A stretch of 64,000 nucleotides of DNA from Tetmemena sp. SeJ-2015. Lineage: Eukaryota; Ciliophora; Spirotrichea; Sporadotrichida; Oxytrichidae. Under the pieces are notes generated by a model. It saw nothing but the letters and a program-made list of their open reading frames with translations, did not search any database and had not been told where the DNA came from. Positions 48,555 to 62,975 of the stretch are shown here, one piece after another; positions within the stretch are counted from its first letter, which is position 1; the number at the start of each line of letters is the position of its first letter. Location of the stretch: the NCBI GenBank assembly GCA_027382625.1, contig JAJKFJ010021672.1, positions 21,809 through 85,808 on the forward strand, read 5' to 3'. The position numbers were made by a program, and so were the translations under genes.

Positions 48555-48750
48555 TAACAGAGAACGATGGAATTGAAATTCGGAATTATTTTCTGATAAA
48601 GTAGCTTTTATAAGCCTTTGGATTAATGAGAATGGAGAAATCTGATACAGTTTATTTAGTATGATTATATTTACGATACTCACTTTATGATAAATTTAAA
48701 TACATCGATGAGAAAGCAAAATTTTAATTATTTCTAATTGAATTAGTGTA
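48555..48750. other. Intergenic spacer
   Basis: About 200 bp, AT-rich. An upstream ATG at 48563 could extend the next gene, but the downstream ATG at 48751 gives a better leader. Confidence 0.35.
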
Positions 48751-51700
48751 ATGGAAGAACCCCAGCGTTATAGAGTTAAGCTAGATTTTGTGTAAGCAAC
48801 ACCCTAAACATTTTTAGACCTTTCTGAATTAGCTTTTCTTAAGAACTTTTATTAAGACTGAACTCTAAAACTTGGAATTTAGGAATTCTTTTGGAGCAAG
48901 TTTTGCCTCACAGAGTCATGAGTTACTGAACTCAGTGATATTTTTGGAGGAGCAAGATCCTCATCTCTACCTCGTTTACCCAGTGGGTAAGTTTCAAATA
49001 TTTCTTTTATCCTAACATGTCTTTTCAAATTTTGCAAACATTAAAAATAAGACTTCTTAAATCTCGCTTATTGAATGTGATATCTAAAACTCTTTGATAG
49101 GGAAACACATTGGCATTAGGGATATAAAAGATCAGCAGAGCAACAACATGCGTTTTATCCGATAACCAGACTCCATCAAAGAAATCACCTCCATGACATT
49201 TAAAGTTTGATTATTTATAAGAAATTTGCGTCTTTGATTATGATTGTTGATTGTCTCCAAATAAGCGTTTCCTCGCTGTTTGTGAAAGACACAAAAACGA
49301 TACCAATGCTTATGTGTCTTTCTATGACATGAAATCGAATTTCAAATAGATTAAGCAGTCAATCAACATCACAGAACTTGTGTCTCCTTTCCCTTCAACA
49401 AATGGAGCTTCCTATAACTAATATCATTATTTCTTAAGATAACTCTGCAGCACAGTAGAAAGATTAGTCGCATATCGCTTCTTCCTAGATCCAATCTCCA
49501 AACTAAAATCTCCTAGGTAACTCAAGCTATGCTGCTGGCTAACCTTCTACATCCTCTGCTCCCATTGCATCACAAAAGACGATCATCTCCCTTAGTTTAA
49601 GATCTATTATAATATCCTCTCATAATTCTTAAGTTTCTCGAACGATTCAAAGTATGCAGCCATGATAGTGACAGATGGGGTTGACTCAAAAGCAGTTGCA
49701 TATGATTGGTTCCACAAGTCTAAAGTATTCGGGTAATTTGACTTTCCTCGCCAGCAAATTAAGAAGATAAGTTTCAACCCCAAGGATAACCATCAGGTTT
49801 GCACCACAGGCAATAATCATTGGAGGCTGTGGCGAGTTCAAGAATAAACTTTCAAACCCATGCCTTAGTTCTCTAAAGTACCCCAGACTCATTTCTACAC
49901 TGACCACGCTTGGCTTGAAGATGACAAACTACACATTTATTTACTCTCAATTAACTAGTAGGATGTACTGCAGAAGGCGAATTGTATATCTTGGACAATT
50001 TTGAGCTAAAGTAATTCGTAGAGAACGCATTTAACTCTGACGATAATTTGATGCATATCGCCTCACTTAGGACATTTACTAAAGGTTTCTTTATTGCGTC
50101 TGACAACGGCTACATGGCGATGTGGGTGCGCTCTGAGGAAAACAATTCCACATCAGGCAAACAGCCTTATGATTTCATTAGAAGGTGGTGTCCACCATCA
50201 ACAAAAGGAGTTAAAATTCTAGGCATGTGTGTTTCCCCAGGTGAAGAAATGCTTGCAGTGGCTTGTAAGAACAACAATATTTTATTTAAAGTTGAATAAA
50301 GAGATTGAATATAGGGCTGGTGAACATTAAATCAATAGGGCTGAATGAGAACTTAGCCAGCGAAATTAAGTTTGATCTTGTCTGCAGAGGATTTCATTCT
50401 GGTAGTATAAACGCAATAGATATTGCCATTCAAAGACCAATTATCGTTACTTGCTCTCGTGAAGATTCCACTATTAGACTGTGGAATTACTTCACTCACT
50501 CGTGTGAACTAGCAAGAGAATACTTCATAATAATTTAAATTAAAAAGAAATACTATGTGCTTGAGGACATGGCGATAAGAGAAGCAGCAAAGCCTTTGAT
50601 TAGTGTAGCCATGCACCCCAGTGGCTATTACATGGCCGCTTCTTTCATAGACAAGATTCGTTTCTACCACATCCTTCATGACGAGCTTAGACATTTCAAG
50701 AACATTGAAATCAAGAACTGCTAGAGAATGAACTATCTCTATTGTATATGCATAGTTACATTTTATGAAGTTTAGTTCAGGAGGACATCTATTCTTTGCT
50801 GTGGCTAATAAAACTATCCAAGTATTCAACGCTTACTCTCTGATAAGATTGAGTAGTGTGGGAACTTACCCTCTAGGAGTAAGTGATATCGTGATTGGTG
50901 AGAAGGACCAGCAGTTTGCGGTTGTCTCTCCTGATGGACAGATAGGAAGGTACAAAACTCTGCCCAAGTTTGAGATAATAAAAGAGAGTGTTGACAAGCA
51001 AATGGATTGCAGGTCAGTTGACTTCATCAACTCATCCACTGGCTAAAAAGATGACAGTACAATAGTGCTTGTAGGAAATGATTCTTATAAGACCAACCTT
51101 AGAATCATCAAAACAGTTAACTAAAAGGATCAAATTGAGTCTAATTTTGCCATTGAAGATCTTAAGTTCACTCAGGTAGCACTTGTTTAATATTGAAGTG
51201 GGGTTTTAATTGCATTGTATTGTGAAAACAAATAAAAACAGGCTGAATGGATTAGTGGCAGGCACTGACAAGGGAACTCTGTTGATATTTTCGTACCCAC
51301 TCAATGACAGAGTACTGGACTAAATATCTGTTCATACTGGTGAAGTGACTAAAGTTATAGTATCTCCAGATAATCGGTACGTGTTCTCTGCAGGATCAGA
51401 TGGAACTCTTTTCATTTTCCAAGTGAGTGAGTAGAGCATCATGCTCGAAGGAGCAGGCATGAATCAAGGAATCTCTGCTATTACCAACACTGGAGGCATG
51501 ACTGGAAAGAATAACCAAGCTTATTTTTGTAATACAGATTAAGAACAATGAGCTATATGTGTATATAGCTAATGAAGACCCAGGCCAAATGGACGACATA
51601 TTCAACTCAATAGTAGATGAACAACTAGCTGATATAGTTCTAGTTCGCAAGAACGAGATGGAGGAGTGGCAACGGAAGCAGGATCAACTAAAGCACGATC

Positions 51701-53962
51701 TAGAACTTAACAAACGCAAAGTTGAGCAAAAGAAGCAGGAGTCCAAGGCTCGCTACGAAAAGCAGTATGCTGACATAGAGAGACAGAAGGACTTAGACAT
51801 CAAGGATTTAGAGAAGCGTTACGAGGACTTAAAGAGGCAGAAGGATACTCAGGATAGACAGAACTTTGAGGCAATGAAGAAGATGGAGATGAACCACTTG
51901 GGAGCAGTGGAGGACCTACAGTAAGTCTACGAGAAGAAGCTCTACATAGAGAACTCCAACTACCTGAAGTTGGAGTAGGAAAGATTAGAGATGATCAAGT
52001 TCTATGAAGCTAAGATTGCGGAGCTCAGCAAGTAGAATTAGGACGCCATTGATAAGCTCCTCAAGGAATTCAAACTCAATCTCTTGAAGGTGCAGGATGA
52101 ATAAACTACACTAATAGAGAATAATGAAATCTATAGAACTTTGATTTGGTTTTATCAAGACTCCAAGAAGACAGCATAGAACTTGCAGGGCATTTATGAG
52201 AAGAAGTTAGACTAGTAGGAAAACGAACACGAAGATGAAATATTTGAGATTAAGGAGAAGCACAAGCGAGACAAGCAGCAGTTGGAGAGTGATTGGGCAG
52301 AGTTATAGGAGATCTAGAAGGAACTAAAGACCAACAAGAAGATGCTGGAGAATGAGAAAGAAGCAAGTGAGAACCTGATGCTGAATGCCAAAAAGAGGAA
52401 GAAGGAAATCAAGAATAAGCTGGAAGAGAAAATAAAGCAGATTAAGATGCTGGACTAGGAGCGATAAGAAGTGCTGGACAAGCTGAAGAAGAGAGAGACT
52501 GATCTATAAACCCCAATTTATAAGAGTAGGGGAGATATGCAATCTCTTGTCTCTATCTTTGTTGATGGTTTACAAGTACAAGTTCAAGATAAAGGATTTG
52601 CAGAAGAGCAAGCATGTCCTTACCCACAGAACCACAGAGATGAGAGCTAGTTTAGAGCCAAAGGAACAGCAGATTGAAAACCTTAAAGATTAACTTCTAA
52701 ACTTGGAGAAAGTATTCGAGAAATAGATGTAGAAGATGAATCAGCTCGGTGAGGAACTCAGCAAGAAACAGTCCAAGATCAACTAACTCAACTCTGACCT
52801 GTCTTCCCAAAAGGAATCCACATCTGACAAGGAAAAGACTATCTTAAAGTTTGCATAAGACGTTCACAAGATAGTTCAAACCAAGGACGAGAAGTCCTAC
52901 GTGACTGGAGTCATGAAACTTAATCAAGACTATGTAATGAGTCAGGCTGCCTACCAAGATCTGGGAAAGAAGAAAGACCCTGAGGCTCTGGAAGAGCTAA
53001 TCCTCTTCATTATGTGAGTGAATGAATCGCAAGCAATTATAGTTTAGACAGGCAGTTGAGATATATGGAGAGGTCAATCGCCACTTTGAAGGTGAACACT
53101 ATTAAGAACGAGACGAGGACAAAGAACGACATCAAGAAACGCACCAAGGAAAACACTCAGTTGCTAGTTGAGCTGAACTCTATCAAGTTTGAGGAGAAGA
53201 AACTGAAAACTGAGATCCTGAAGAAGAACAAAGTCATTGAGGAATTAGACATAAGCCTCCAGCAGCTCAAGCAAACGCACTTGGAGCAACTTAATCAGTC
53301 GTAACTTGGACAAAAGAGATAAAGTGATGACTTGGATGATATGGATGAAGATGATGAGGGTAAGCAATCTTTAGTGGTTTAACTAATGCAATCTATAGAT
53401 ATTGACAACGACAGAGGAGGGAAGATGCCTTCACTAATTAAGGGAGGTCTTTCCTAGCCCAGAGCAGGCTCAGCAGCAAGGAAGGACATGACCTTGCTTT
53501 CAAAGTCAGGAACTATTTATTAAGCAATCTTTATTAAACTGGTCTATCTAAGGGAGGATTGGGAGTGACCCCATTCATGAAGAAGAAAGAGAACGTGGAA
53601 GATAAAGCAAGGATCACAGAGCTCTCAAGATAGATGGAGGAGAACGCGCAGCAGATTCTGCTTCAAAAGCTGGAAATCAGGCAGCTGAAGGATCAAATAA
53701 TTAGACTCCTAGAGGAGAAAGGATTCCACTCTAGTGGAGGTGCAAACGTCTTAGCATCTAACAATCTTAATCATACATAATGAATGGTGCATATATGGTT
53801 TAATTATTATGAGAATGGAGCTGCTGGAATGATGCAATCAAACCGTAAGTTGCTAATCTTTACTAATTGTATTTAGACTCAAGTGGATATTTGCCGCAGT
53901 TAGCCGGGAAAGAGGGAAGCACCACAAATGTTAACTCTGCAGGTGGTTATGGCAACCAGTGA
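48751..53962 (+). CDS. CFAP57: CFAP57-like WD40/coiled-coil axonemal protein
   Basis: Cilia- and flagella-associated protein 57 (WDR65), which links the axoneme to inner-arm dynein regulation. The N-terminal WD40 half shows the family pattern: DPHLYLVYPVGKHIGI, LSPNKRFLAVCERHK, KISFNPKDNHQVCTTGNNHW, THFYTDHAWLEDDKL, ILGMCVSPGEEMLAVACK, IVTCSREDSTIRLWNYF, AVVSPDGQIGRYKTL and VSPDNRYVFSAGSDGTLFIF. From about 51640 to 53740 comes a very long charged coiled coil (KQYADIERQKDLDIKDLEKR, then RYEDLKRQKDTQD; QKLEIRQLKDQIIRLLEEKG). The C-terminus GKEGSTTNVNSAGGYGNQ ends at TGA 53960-53962. Introns include about 48988-49100, 49946-49962, 51174-51240, 53001-53054 and 53849-53878. The N-terminal ~50 codons and exact exon borders are approximate. 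Length and architecture match the family. Confidence 0.88.
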
Positions 53963-54069
53963 CCAAATTATTTACCAAATATGTTTCACCTTTTCATTTG
54001 GAGATAGATTATATCTGAGTTTTGTGTCTGAGCTTTGTGAGGGTGAGTTTAAATTATTAGAAATTTAAA

Positions 54070-55878
54070 ATGCCTTAGTTACCAACTATAAAATGGAAAG
54101 CAACTTAAAAAATGCTCATATCTATTTTTAAGTAAGAATCTTTTTAAGATCTATTTGTTTACAATCTAAATATAGAAGACTCAATTGCTTTCAAATATAG
54201 AGCTTGCTAATAAAAAAACTCTAAAGGAATTCTTCAAGTTCATTAAGAAAATAAGTGAAGTTAGCAAAAAGGGTGGTTACATATTCTTGAGGAACTTACT
54301 TGAGTAGTTAGAAAGAGACAAAGCAGCCTAAGATCTAAGAGTGTCTGTTCGCAGAAAATAAAGATGGCTTCACTATCACTTAAGAGTCAAATCCAGTTTG
54401 CATCTCGAGATACAAAGTCAGAGTTGAGAACTTAAGAACAAAACTTATCTAAGAAACTTAGAACAAAGATTCCCTAAATCAAGGGAAGAGGCTTAAACTT
54501 AGTCAGATGTATACCTCTAGCGTATAACTTTAAACGAACTATTCAAGACTTACACTCTTTAAACAAAATAGTCTAATGGATCTTCCAAATTTTAAGCAAG
54601 ACATTTATAAGTTCCTGAAGAGAAATCTATCAAGATGAAAGAAAGCATCAGAAAACTCTTTTATAAAACAAGGGGATAATTTTGTGAATTCTAAGCATAT
54701 AAGGATAGAGTTCGAGCCCTTTAATCTATTGCACCTGCATTTTCAAACTTCTTACTTAGAAAAAGATTGTTGAAAATGATAGCTAATCTTAAATTTAAGA
54801 GACTAAATGAAAAAGCTACTTTAATTCAAAGGACATACAAAGCCCATCTGTGCAAGAGATAGACTAAATACTTGCTATTGATAACTCTAATATCAAAATA
54901 GAGGGACGAAAACAGTATTGTAATTCAAAAGGTGGTGAAGGGAATTCTTGCTAGAGAGTAAAGTAGATACTTATGTCTTCTTAAGGCTATGAGTCTGCTG
55001 AGAGATGTAAATGCGGTGAGAATTTAGAGTTGGTTCAGATAAATACGGACTCTGCTTCTTTTTAAAGAAGTAAAAATCCTTGAAGGTAAATATGCAAAGG
55101 TTTGCTGGTCATTTTTCGATAGAGAGCAGACGAAGAAGTAAAATAATTTGATGGGACAAGATTATCAAAACTTTAGCGAGAGATATGACAGAGTGGAAAT
55201 TGTAGGTGAGTTCAGCAAATGGAAGAACAAAATAGAACTCATTAAGTGCAAGCTTGCTATTAATTTTTGAATTGATAGCTTAGAGGAATATACATTCGTT
55301 ACTTTAAGAATTTGCCTAGGGGAGAGTATGAATTTAAGTTTCTTGTGAATGGTGTTTATGAGCTCAGCTCAAAGTTTGAAGTTGCCGAGAGCTATCAAGG
55401 AAAAGGATATGTGAACATCATAGAAATAACAAGAGAATAGTATTAGGCCCACAGGATGGAAAATTACTTGAAGTCAAGTGCAAGTTTGTTCAGTATCAGT
55501 TCTTAAGGAACAGATATGGAAAAGGATAGCGATGAAGAAAACGATTATAATCTTTATGAGGGAGTTGCTTAGAGTGACATGATTTATAATTGTTTATGAA
55601 ATGATTTGATTAACTAATTTAAGATTGCTGAACATCGGCATAATAGTAAGGCACTTCATCAGGATTAGATAAATCAAAGACTAAGAACTTAGAGGTAAAA
55701 CTAGGCAAATCAAAGAATGAGGGCTTTTGAAATCACTGATTTAGCAAGTCCTTATATTTATGTAAAGTAAAGTAAAGTAAAATTTTAGGAATGGAATTAA
55801 TAATCAATTTCAAATCTCAGCACTTAAAATTACTAGATAAGAAACCGTACTACTATCCTCTGTAACTTATATTTATGA
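54070..55878 (+). CDS. IQ-motif protein with a C-terminal glycogen-binding-like (CBM48/AMPK-beta type) domain
   Basis: After a short first exon (MPQLPTIKWKATQKMLISIF) and an intron ending near 54176, a long exon is helical and basic. Three IQ-like calmodulin-binding motifs follow: ATLIQRTYKAHLCKRQ, SIVIQKVVKGILAREQ and AVRIQSWFRQIRTLLL (about 54820-55060). Next comes VEIVGEFSKWKNKIEL, then RYFKNLPRGEYEFKFLVNGV, the strand pattern of CBM48/AMPK-beta carbohydrate-binding domains (about 55190-55420). A 26-nt candidate IES (55251-55281) interrupts this domain. The tail is Gln-rich. In-frame TGA at 54425-54427 (QSQS-W-ELKNKTY) and near 55597 (YNCL-W-NDLINQ) must be sense. The 3' end is uncertain: a repeat shared with another gene starts at a GT (55762) and may be an intron. 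The first later TGA is 55876-55878. Confidence 0.65.
55251..55281 (+). other. Candidate IES in the IQ/CBM gene (AGCTT repeats)
   Basis: Direct repeats AGCTT (55251-55255, 55277-55281) bound a 26-nt unit containing TGA. Deleting one unit joins KCKL to RGIYIRYFKNLP in frame, giving the strand spacing expected of the carbohydrate-binding fold. No GT-AG intron achieves this. Confidence 0.5.
55762..55811 (+). repeat. Dispersed 50-bp repeat starting GTAAA x4 (copy 1)
   Basis: About 50 bp, 48 identical to the reverse complement of 59648-59697. Both copies start with four GTAAA units followed by ATTTTAGGAAT. Relative to the host gene each begins at a potential splice donor GTAAAG. Confidence 0.75.
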
Positions 55879-55996
55879 ATTCAAATGAATTCTCAAAACT
55901 TTTTCTTCCAGCTACATTTATAAAGAGAAAGACTTGAAGAACTTAGAATGAATAAATACTTTTCTCTTTCTTAACATTAATCTCTAAATCATTTGC

Positions 55997-57788
<1,792 letters not shown>

Positions 57789-57882
57789 CTATAAGCAAGT
57801 TTAAATGAGGGTCATTAGTTCAAGAAAGAGCAAGTAGCTTCATAATATAGATGTAAGGTCATTAGCTCAAGGATACTTCATT

Positions 57883-58248
57883 TCATATATTTTTAAAAAA
57901 ATAGTGCAAGATTTATTTTACTTACTTATTGAAATCTTAGATCTGGGATATTTTATATTATTAATGCCTTGAGATTAAGACTGATTCATCAATAATCGAG
58001 GGCTGTCCTACCTCAGCAGTCTTTCACTAATTGCGACAAAAGATATACCTTATTATGAATAAACTACTCCTATGATGAATCACACTGATTAAATATATCA
58101 TAGATCAGATGGGGAAATACAAAAATAGTCGATAGAATTAATTAGTAGAATAATTACTCTTCCTGAGATTGTAGTGGTTGATCGGATGAGAGTATCACTG
58201 CTGCGCCTATATGCTGGAATTAGTTATCCTATCTGTCCCGAAGTTCAT
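57883..58248 (-). CDS. Hypothetical Asn/Ser/Gln-rich small protein
   Basis: Starts MNFGTDRITNSSIQAQQ at ATG 58246-58248 and continues SHPINHYNLRKSNYSTNQ. A 36-nt GT-AG intron (GTATTTCC...TAATCAG) joins to a second exon with AEVGQPSIIDESVLISRHQQ. The first unambiguous stop is TGA 57883-57885. It has no family resemblance that I know. Composition matches real genes here better than the opposite-strand frame does. It sits between PGM and the homeodomain gene on the same strand. Confidence 0.35.
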
Positions 58249-58471
58249 ATCAAACATTTCTTACGTAATTTAACGATCTCACCTCCTTTGGTAATTAAAT
58301 AGCTGTTACTCTTAATGTTCATTCCACGGTTTACCGATCAATAAAAGAGTGTACAGTCCATAATGGATGAGATTTAGAGAGTGGAAGTACAAAAGAGTAG
58401 TATTAAAATAACTTCAGAATAGGTATGACGTGTTGTGACTGAGAATTGCAAAATAGGAAAGATAAAGGGCT

Positions 58472-60764
58472 TCAGTTAAGAAAAGATAATAAGTTAGAAG
58501 ACAATAGAGAGATGAGTGGATTCAAGTTTAAAAAATAAATAAACCTTAGTATTAACTTTTCATAATTGTATAGTTAGTCGAGAGCTACTCGAGGTGTTTA
58601 TTCTTAGTTAGATTGCTTTGATGTTAATTGCTTAGTGCTAGAAGATATATTTATATTTGAAAGCATGTCTTCGAATCTTTTAAGATCTTTAACTGGGATG
58701 CTCATTTATTAATAAGACTATAGTTTTACTTTTTGCCTCCTCAGTACTGGCCTTCGCTCTGGAAGCTCATCTTCTGAAGCATGCATATAAAAAAAATAGA
58801 TGCCTCTAACAGTGTTGTCTGATTTCTTGGAAAGAGAGAACATACTGCTGTCGTCATTTAATTCATATTTGCATTGTGATTTTGAGAAAGCCTGATCTTA
58901 GCCTATCTTTCTAAATTTTAAGAATAACTTAACTTCTTATGAAAATGATAATCTCATAATCATGAAGACTTTGCGAATCACTTCTATGGGAACTGAAAGT
59001 CATCTAATAAGAGCTCTCTTCAAACTCCTGTTCAGTGACTTGATCCTAAGTTCTGAGATATTGCTTTCCATCCTGCTTCTACTGTTAAGATCTGAATGCT
59101 GCAGACTAGTCAATTTAAATTAAGAATATAGAGTAATTATTCAATGAAAGAATTTTATGAATGCTGTTAGGGGTAGTGTGGGAGGTGGGAGCAGAAGCAA
59201 TTTCTTTCTTCTTTTGGTCCCAGTTCCATTTGTAGATTTGAGTAACGGAGAGACCAATCTACTTGCTGAGTTATTAAATGAAGCTCTTTGACCAGTTTTT
59301 GTTCATCTCAAATTCGTGCATTAACACTCCCACTTGCTCCTTCTTTTGCTCGCGCTTCTCTTAGCTCGAAAATGGAAAATGTGCAAAATTATTGATCATA
59401 ATTATGAGCTAGTGAGAATCACTTGCTTTCCTTGGCTTTTAAGTAGTTCATTAGTGCGAGCGAGGTCTTCTTTCCTCTTGAGGAGTTCTTTTTTAGTTTT
59501 TCTAATTCTTTTTCCAACTAGGGGCTGATCAATAAACTCTAAGTCGGCTAAAAGTTTATCAATATGCTCATTCAATAAAATTTTATGAGATTAAATCTTA
59601 CATAGGATAATAGCTGATTTTAATTCAGTACGAAAGTGCTGTTTTAAGAAATTGATTATTAATTATATTCCTAAAATTTTACTTTACTTTACTTTACTTT
59701 ATGAGATTAAATCCCACCTACTTTCAAATTTTTTTATAAAAATCCCTGTCCTCTTATTAAATTCAGGTCTGTTGTGATTTTCTCATGCATGAATGTCATC
59801 TCTTAATTAGAGAAGCGATTAGAACCACTAGATTCGTACTCCTCTTCTTCCTCTGCTGCTTCCTCAAAGGAATATGCGAATTCATCGGTAGGTAGGACTG
59901 AGCTGTTAATCATATCGTCAATCCTGTTCACATCCCACGATGAAGCAACCACACTTTTTTAAGCATCATTATATGGTTGAGGAGTTGCAATGGGTTGGAA
60001 GAAATTTTGGGGGAAGTTGTTAGCTAGGAATCTTGGCGCCTAGAATTAACTGAGTCTCACTTCTTCTGACTTGCTCTGCACGTTTGTGGGGAGGGGAGGA
60101 AGGCGAGAGCTGAGGTGGTAAAATCCGCGATTGGAAGAGTTAGAAGACTTGCTTGATTGGACGGTACACTTTAGGAGATGGCTAGATGGCACGTAGTTAT
60201 CGCTAGAGTTCACAAAACTTCTTTTTCCACTCTGCACTGTCTATTTACCCTCAATAATTATCTTACACTTCAAATTGTAATTGTATTACTCACATGAATA
60301 CTGCTAAACTTTTCCCTTTAAAGTTGAGTAAGAATTTTTAAGTTACTATGAATTTTATATTCTAGAGTTTACTATTTAAGAGTGGGTTTTTGGTGGAGGG
60401 AGCCAGCGCTGAATGAATCCTTGGCTTCAGCCTCTCTTTAGAACTCGTGGAGGAATTAGAAATCGGCCTGGGAGGACTCTATGTGTGCGGAGTTTGCGTG
60501 TCTCTGATAGTTTAGGTTAAGTATGGAGTCCTAAAGAGAAATATTTTGACGTCCACTTGAAGGGTGCTGGGCAGAGAAGAAGTCGGGAATGAAGATTGAG
60601 TTATTGTCAAGCATCTCGGAAATATCTTTGTTGAATTGGTCGAATGAGCCGGAGAAAAGATTGCCGTTTTCTAGGCCGCTGTGTAGGTTCTGGCCCTCAC
60701 TAAGCACTGGGTGAGTGCTCGAGAAGGGACTCACTTAGTTGAAAGAATGCTGTTCGAATATCAT
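58472..60764 (-). CDS. Homeodomain transcription factor
   Basis: A divergent homeodomain near 59270-59400 (minus): helix 1/2 region NWSKSFIQQLSKQ and recognition helix IGLSVTQIYKWNWDQKKKE, close to the plant/protist type in which WNWD replaces WFQN. The N-terminus (MIFEQHSFNQVSPFSSTHP, from ATG 60762-60764) is Ser/Asn-rich and disordered, with an acidic stretch EEAAEEEEEYESSGSN. Before the homeodomain lies a coiled-coil-like segment HIDKLLADLEFIDQPLVGK. Downstream, exons read KKSDNTVRGIYFFYMHASED and VKDLKRFEDMLSNINISSS. Introns include 59597-59697, which starts with the dispersed repeat, and one near 59365-59420. The stop is either the TAA after RVALD (about 58570) or TGA 58472-58474. Nuclear DNA binding is inferred from the domain. 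Confidence 0.7.
59597..59697 (-). repeat. Introner-like intron (copy 2 of the GTAAA repeat) bounded by 16-bp direct repeats
   Basis: Reading minus, the intron starts GTAAAGTAAAGTAAAG and ends ATGTAAG (101 nt). Its first 50 bp match 55762-55811 of another gene. The sequence GATTTAATCTCATAAA occurs at both ends (plus strand 59582-59597 and 59698-59713), like a long target-site duplication. Either splicing or removal of one 116-nt unit keeps the frame, giving IQSHK twice or once. Confidence 0.6.
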
Positions 60765-61288
60765 CTTAAACTTAAAATAGCATGCTTATTATATTTGGAG
60801 TGATATCTTTAAAGGTATTTAGAGTTGAGTTGAAATTTGTTTAGATTATACTTATAATTATAAGCTTGGGGCTAATAAATATGTGATGATGCAATAAAAA
60901 GGTAGGATTTTGCACGTATTGTAATTCCCTCTAATTTATAAAGTCCTAGCTTCAGAGGGTCAATCTATTATAATATCTCTAAATTATAAATTAAAACTAA
61001 GGGCCTAAAAGCCAATAATTTTTTACTAGATAAAACTTATCTCTTATATTGATTTCTTATTTTTATTTAGCTTGTATTTTCAAGATTTAAAATTGAATGA
61101 TATAAAATATACTAGAAAGGGAAAATTATAGATTTGTATTTTAAATGAGAAATAATATTGCACGCGCCAATTAAAACATGAGTGACGAAAGAAAGAGTTA
61201 CTCTTTTGAGAATTATCTGTTCACCTCGATTTATTTTAATCCTTCCAAGGAGATTTCTATCTTCCTTTTTAAGAAAACTAAATTTGAA
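60765..61288. other. AT-rich intergenic region
   Basis: Upstream of the homeodomain gene and downstream of glycerate kinase. No recognised gene. A plus-strand frame starting ATG at about 61178 overlaps the kinase 3' end and is not accepted. Confidence 0.4.
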
Positions 61289-62667
61289 TCAAACTATGAA
61301 TTCTTAGATATCAGGTAGAATAATTTAGTCCATTAGATTTTCAAGACAACTTCGAGTTTCATTCAGCGATTTCTCTATCCCAAATTTACTTACTAAATCA
61401 TTATACATGACAATTAGAATGATTTTTACATTTTCATTAATCATAAACCAGGACCTTATTTTGAGATTAGTTTTTGAAATCTTCTGTTTATTGGTGGCTG
61501 AGTTTGTTAATTCCACAAATTATAACTAACGGCTTAGAATGCTTGGAGCAAAGCTCGTGAATCTTTGAAACCACTTTGCCTTCCAAAGTTTAAGAATCGA
61601 AAGATCCCTCCCCAGTAAACACTACAGAAGATGAACAAATTTAAGAGTCCAAGCCAATTAAATCATTCAGATAATTCATCCCGTTTAGGATTTGCACATT
61701 TTAGAAATTTGAAACTAAAGCTGCTACCAAACCTCCAGAGGCTCCTGTTCCGGGTATTTGGGATATCCTCTCAATATCTTGGTCTAAATTCCCTTGACGG
61801 TTGTTTTAATTCCTGAGGTAAAACTCTAAGGTCCTTCTCATGTTATTATCAAGAAGTGCTAAATCATTTGGTAGTGCTCCTTTCTAAGGACCAAACACGT
61901 ATGCTGCTCCATTCAATCCCAGAAATGGATTTTGAACATCACAAGGCAGTACGAATGAGATATCCCTTGTCAATTTACTATGAAGCTCCTCGTCAAAGTA
62001 AAGATACTCTAGAGTTTCTTGAAGCTCTTTATAATTAATGCTCTCTAATGTCTAATCTGCTTTTAACTTGTAAATCCCCAAACCAATCATCGCACCTAGT
62101 CCTCCATCACAATAAGCAGACCCTCCTGATCCAATCACGATTTTATTGACTTCATGCTAGCTTATTATTTTGGATATCAATTATCCAGTTCCCTAATAAC
62201 TATCAGCAAGATACTAAACTTACAATAGAGGAGGCTTTCCACACGTCTCTTTTCTCCCTTTGAAGCATTTACAGACCTGAAGTATTTGCGACCTCTATAT
62301 AAGCTGCTTTATTTTCAAGATCCAATAAATACTCAGTGTCAACTTCTCTATAAAGGGGATCAAGAATTTTATCTTTCACAAGTTTAACTCTAGATGCGCT
62401 TATATCTTCTGCTCCTTATGATTTTTATATGATATGCTGCATGCATTTTACGAAGCCATCACCTCCATCGGATATAGGAATTTCCTGTATAGCTAATTCT
62501 CTATCTTTATTATCTTAATTCTATTCGAGGCTATCTCTTTTAGGTTGAAGCTTGTCTCTGACTATAGAACACAGCTACTATGATGTCAATGTATCTTTGA
62601 ATTTGTCAAAGATAAGAAGCACCTTTTTCTAACTTTGCTAAGAAATGACTCTGCTTGAAGCTTACAT
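61289..62667 (-). CDS. Glycerate kinase (GlxK/glycerate kinase type 1 family)
   Basis: Phosphorylates D-glycerate. Start ATG 62665-62667 (MQASSRVISQQSQKK). Family motifs in order are VLLIFDKFKDTLTSQ, IPISDGGDGFVKCMQ, KAAYIEVANTSGLQML, VIGSGGSAYCDGGLGAMIGL, FVLPCDVQNPFLGLNGAAYV, FGPQKGA, IPGTGASGGLVAAL, VVFTGEGSFDSQTLEGKV and FGIEKSLNETRSCLENLM. Introns lie near 62190-62220 and 61390-61450. Gln is encoded by TAA/TAG at many variable sites. The terminator is TGA 61289-61291, or a TAA slightly upstream after ENLMD. Length is close to the bacterial-type enzyme (about 400 residues). Pathway: glycerate to 2-phosphoglycerate in serine/glyoxylate metabolism. Confidence 0.9.
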
Positions 62668-62975
62668 TACTATTCTAAATTTAATTAAAGTAATTTCATT
62701 AGATAATTTATTATAGCAACTTTATGAAATTCGCGTTTCTAGAAAAGACCTTTAAATTTATTATAACTCCTTCATTATAATGATAGGATTATGATTTAGA
62801 AATTTATGTTGTAGTGGATTTAAAAAGAGAGTGCAAGTGATTATATTAGTGCTTATAAAAGAGAGATAAGTAGGTAAATTATTAAATAATTTTAGAATTA
62901 TGGGCTCTCTCATGTGTTGCTGATGAGCGGCCCTGATTCTAAATGTCAATTTGCACCATGTGCGCAAAATGAAGC
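62668..62975. other. Intergenic spacer
   Basis: AT-rich. It should include the promoter of glycerate kinase and the 3' end of the hinge-protein gene. Nothing else seen. Confidence 0.4.

Noticed and set aside
58045..58500. Plus-strand open frame of about 150 codons
   Set aside because: The minus strand here gives a better start, intron and composition. Long TGA-free frames are common when only TGA stops.
61178..61450. Plus-strand frame starting MSDERKSYSFENYLF
   Set aside because: It overlaps the glycerate kinase C-terminus (FGIEKSLNETRSC), which has family support.
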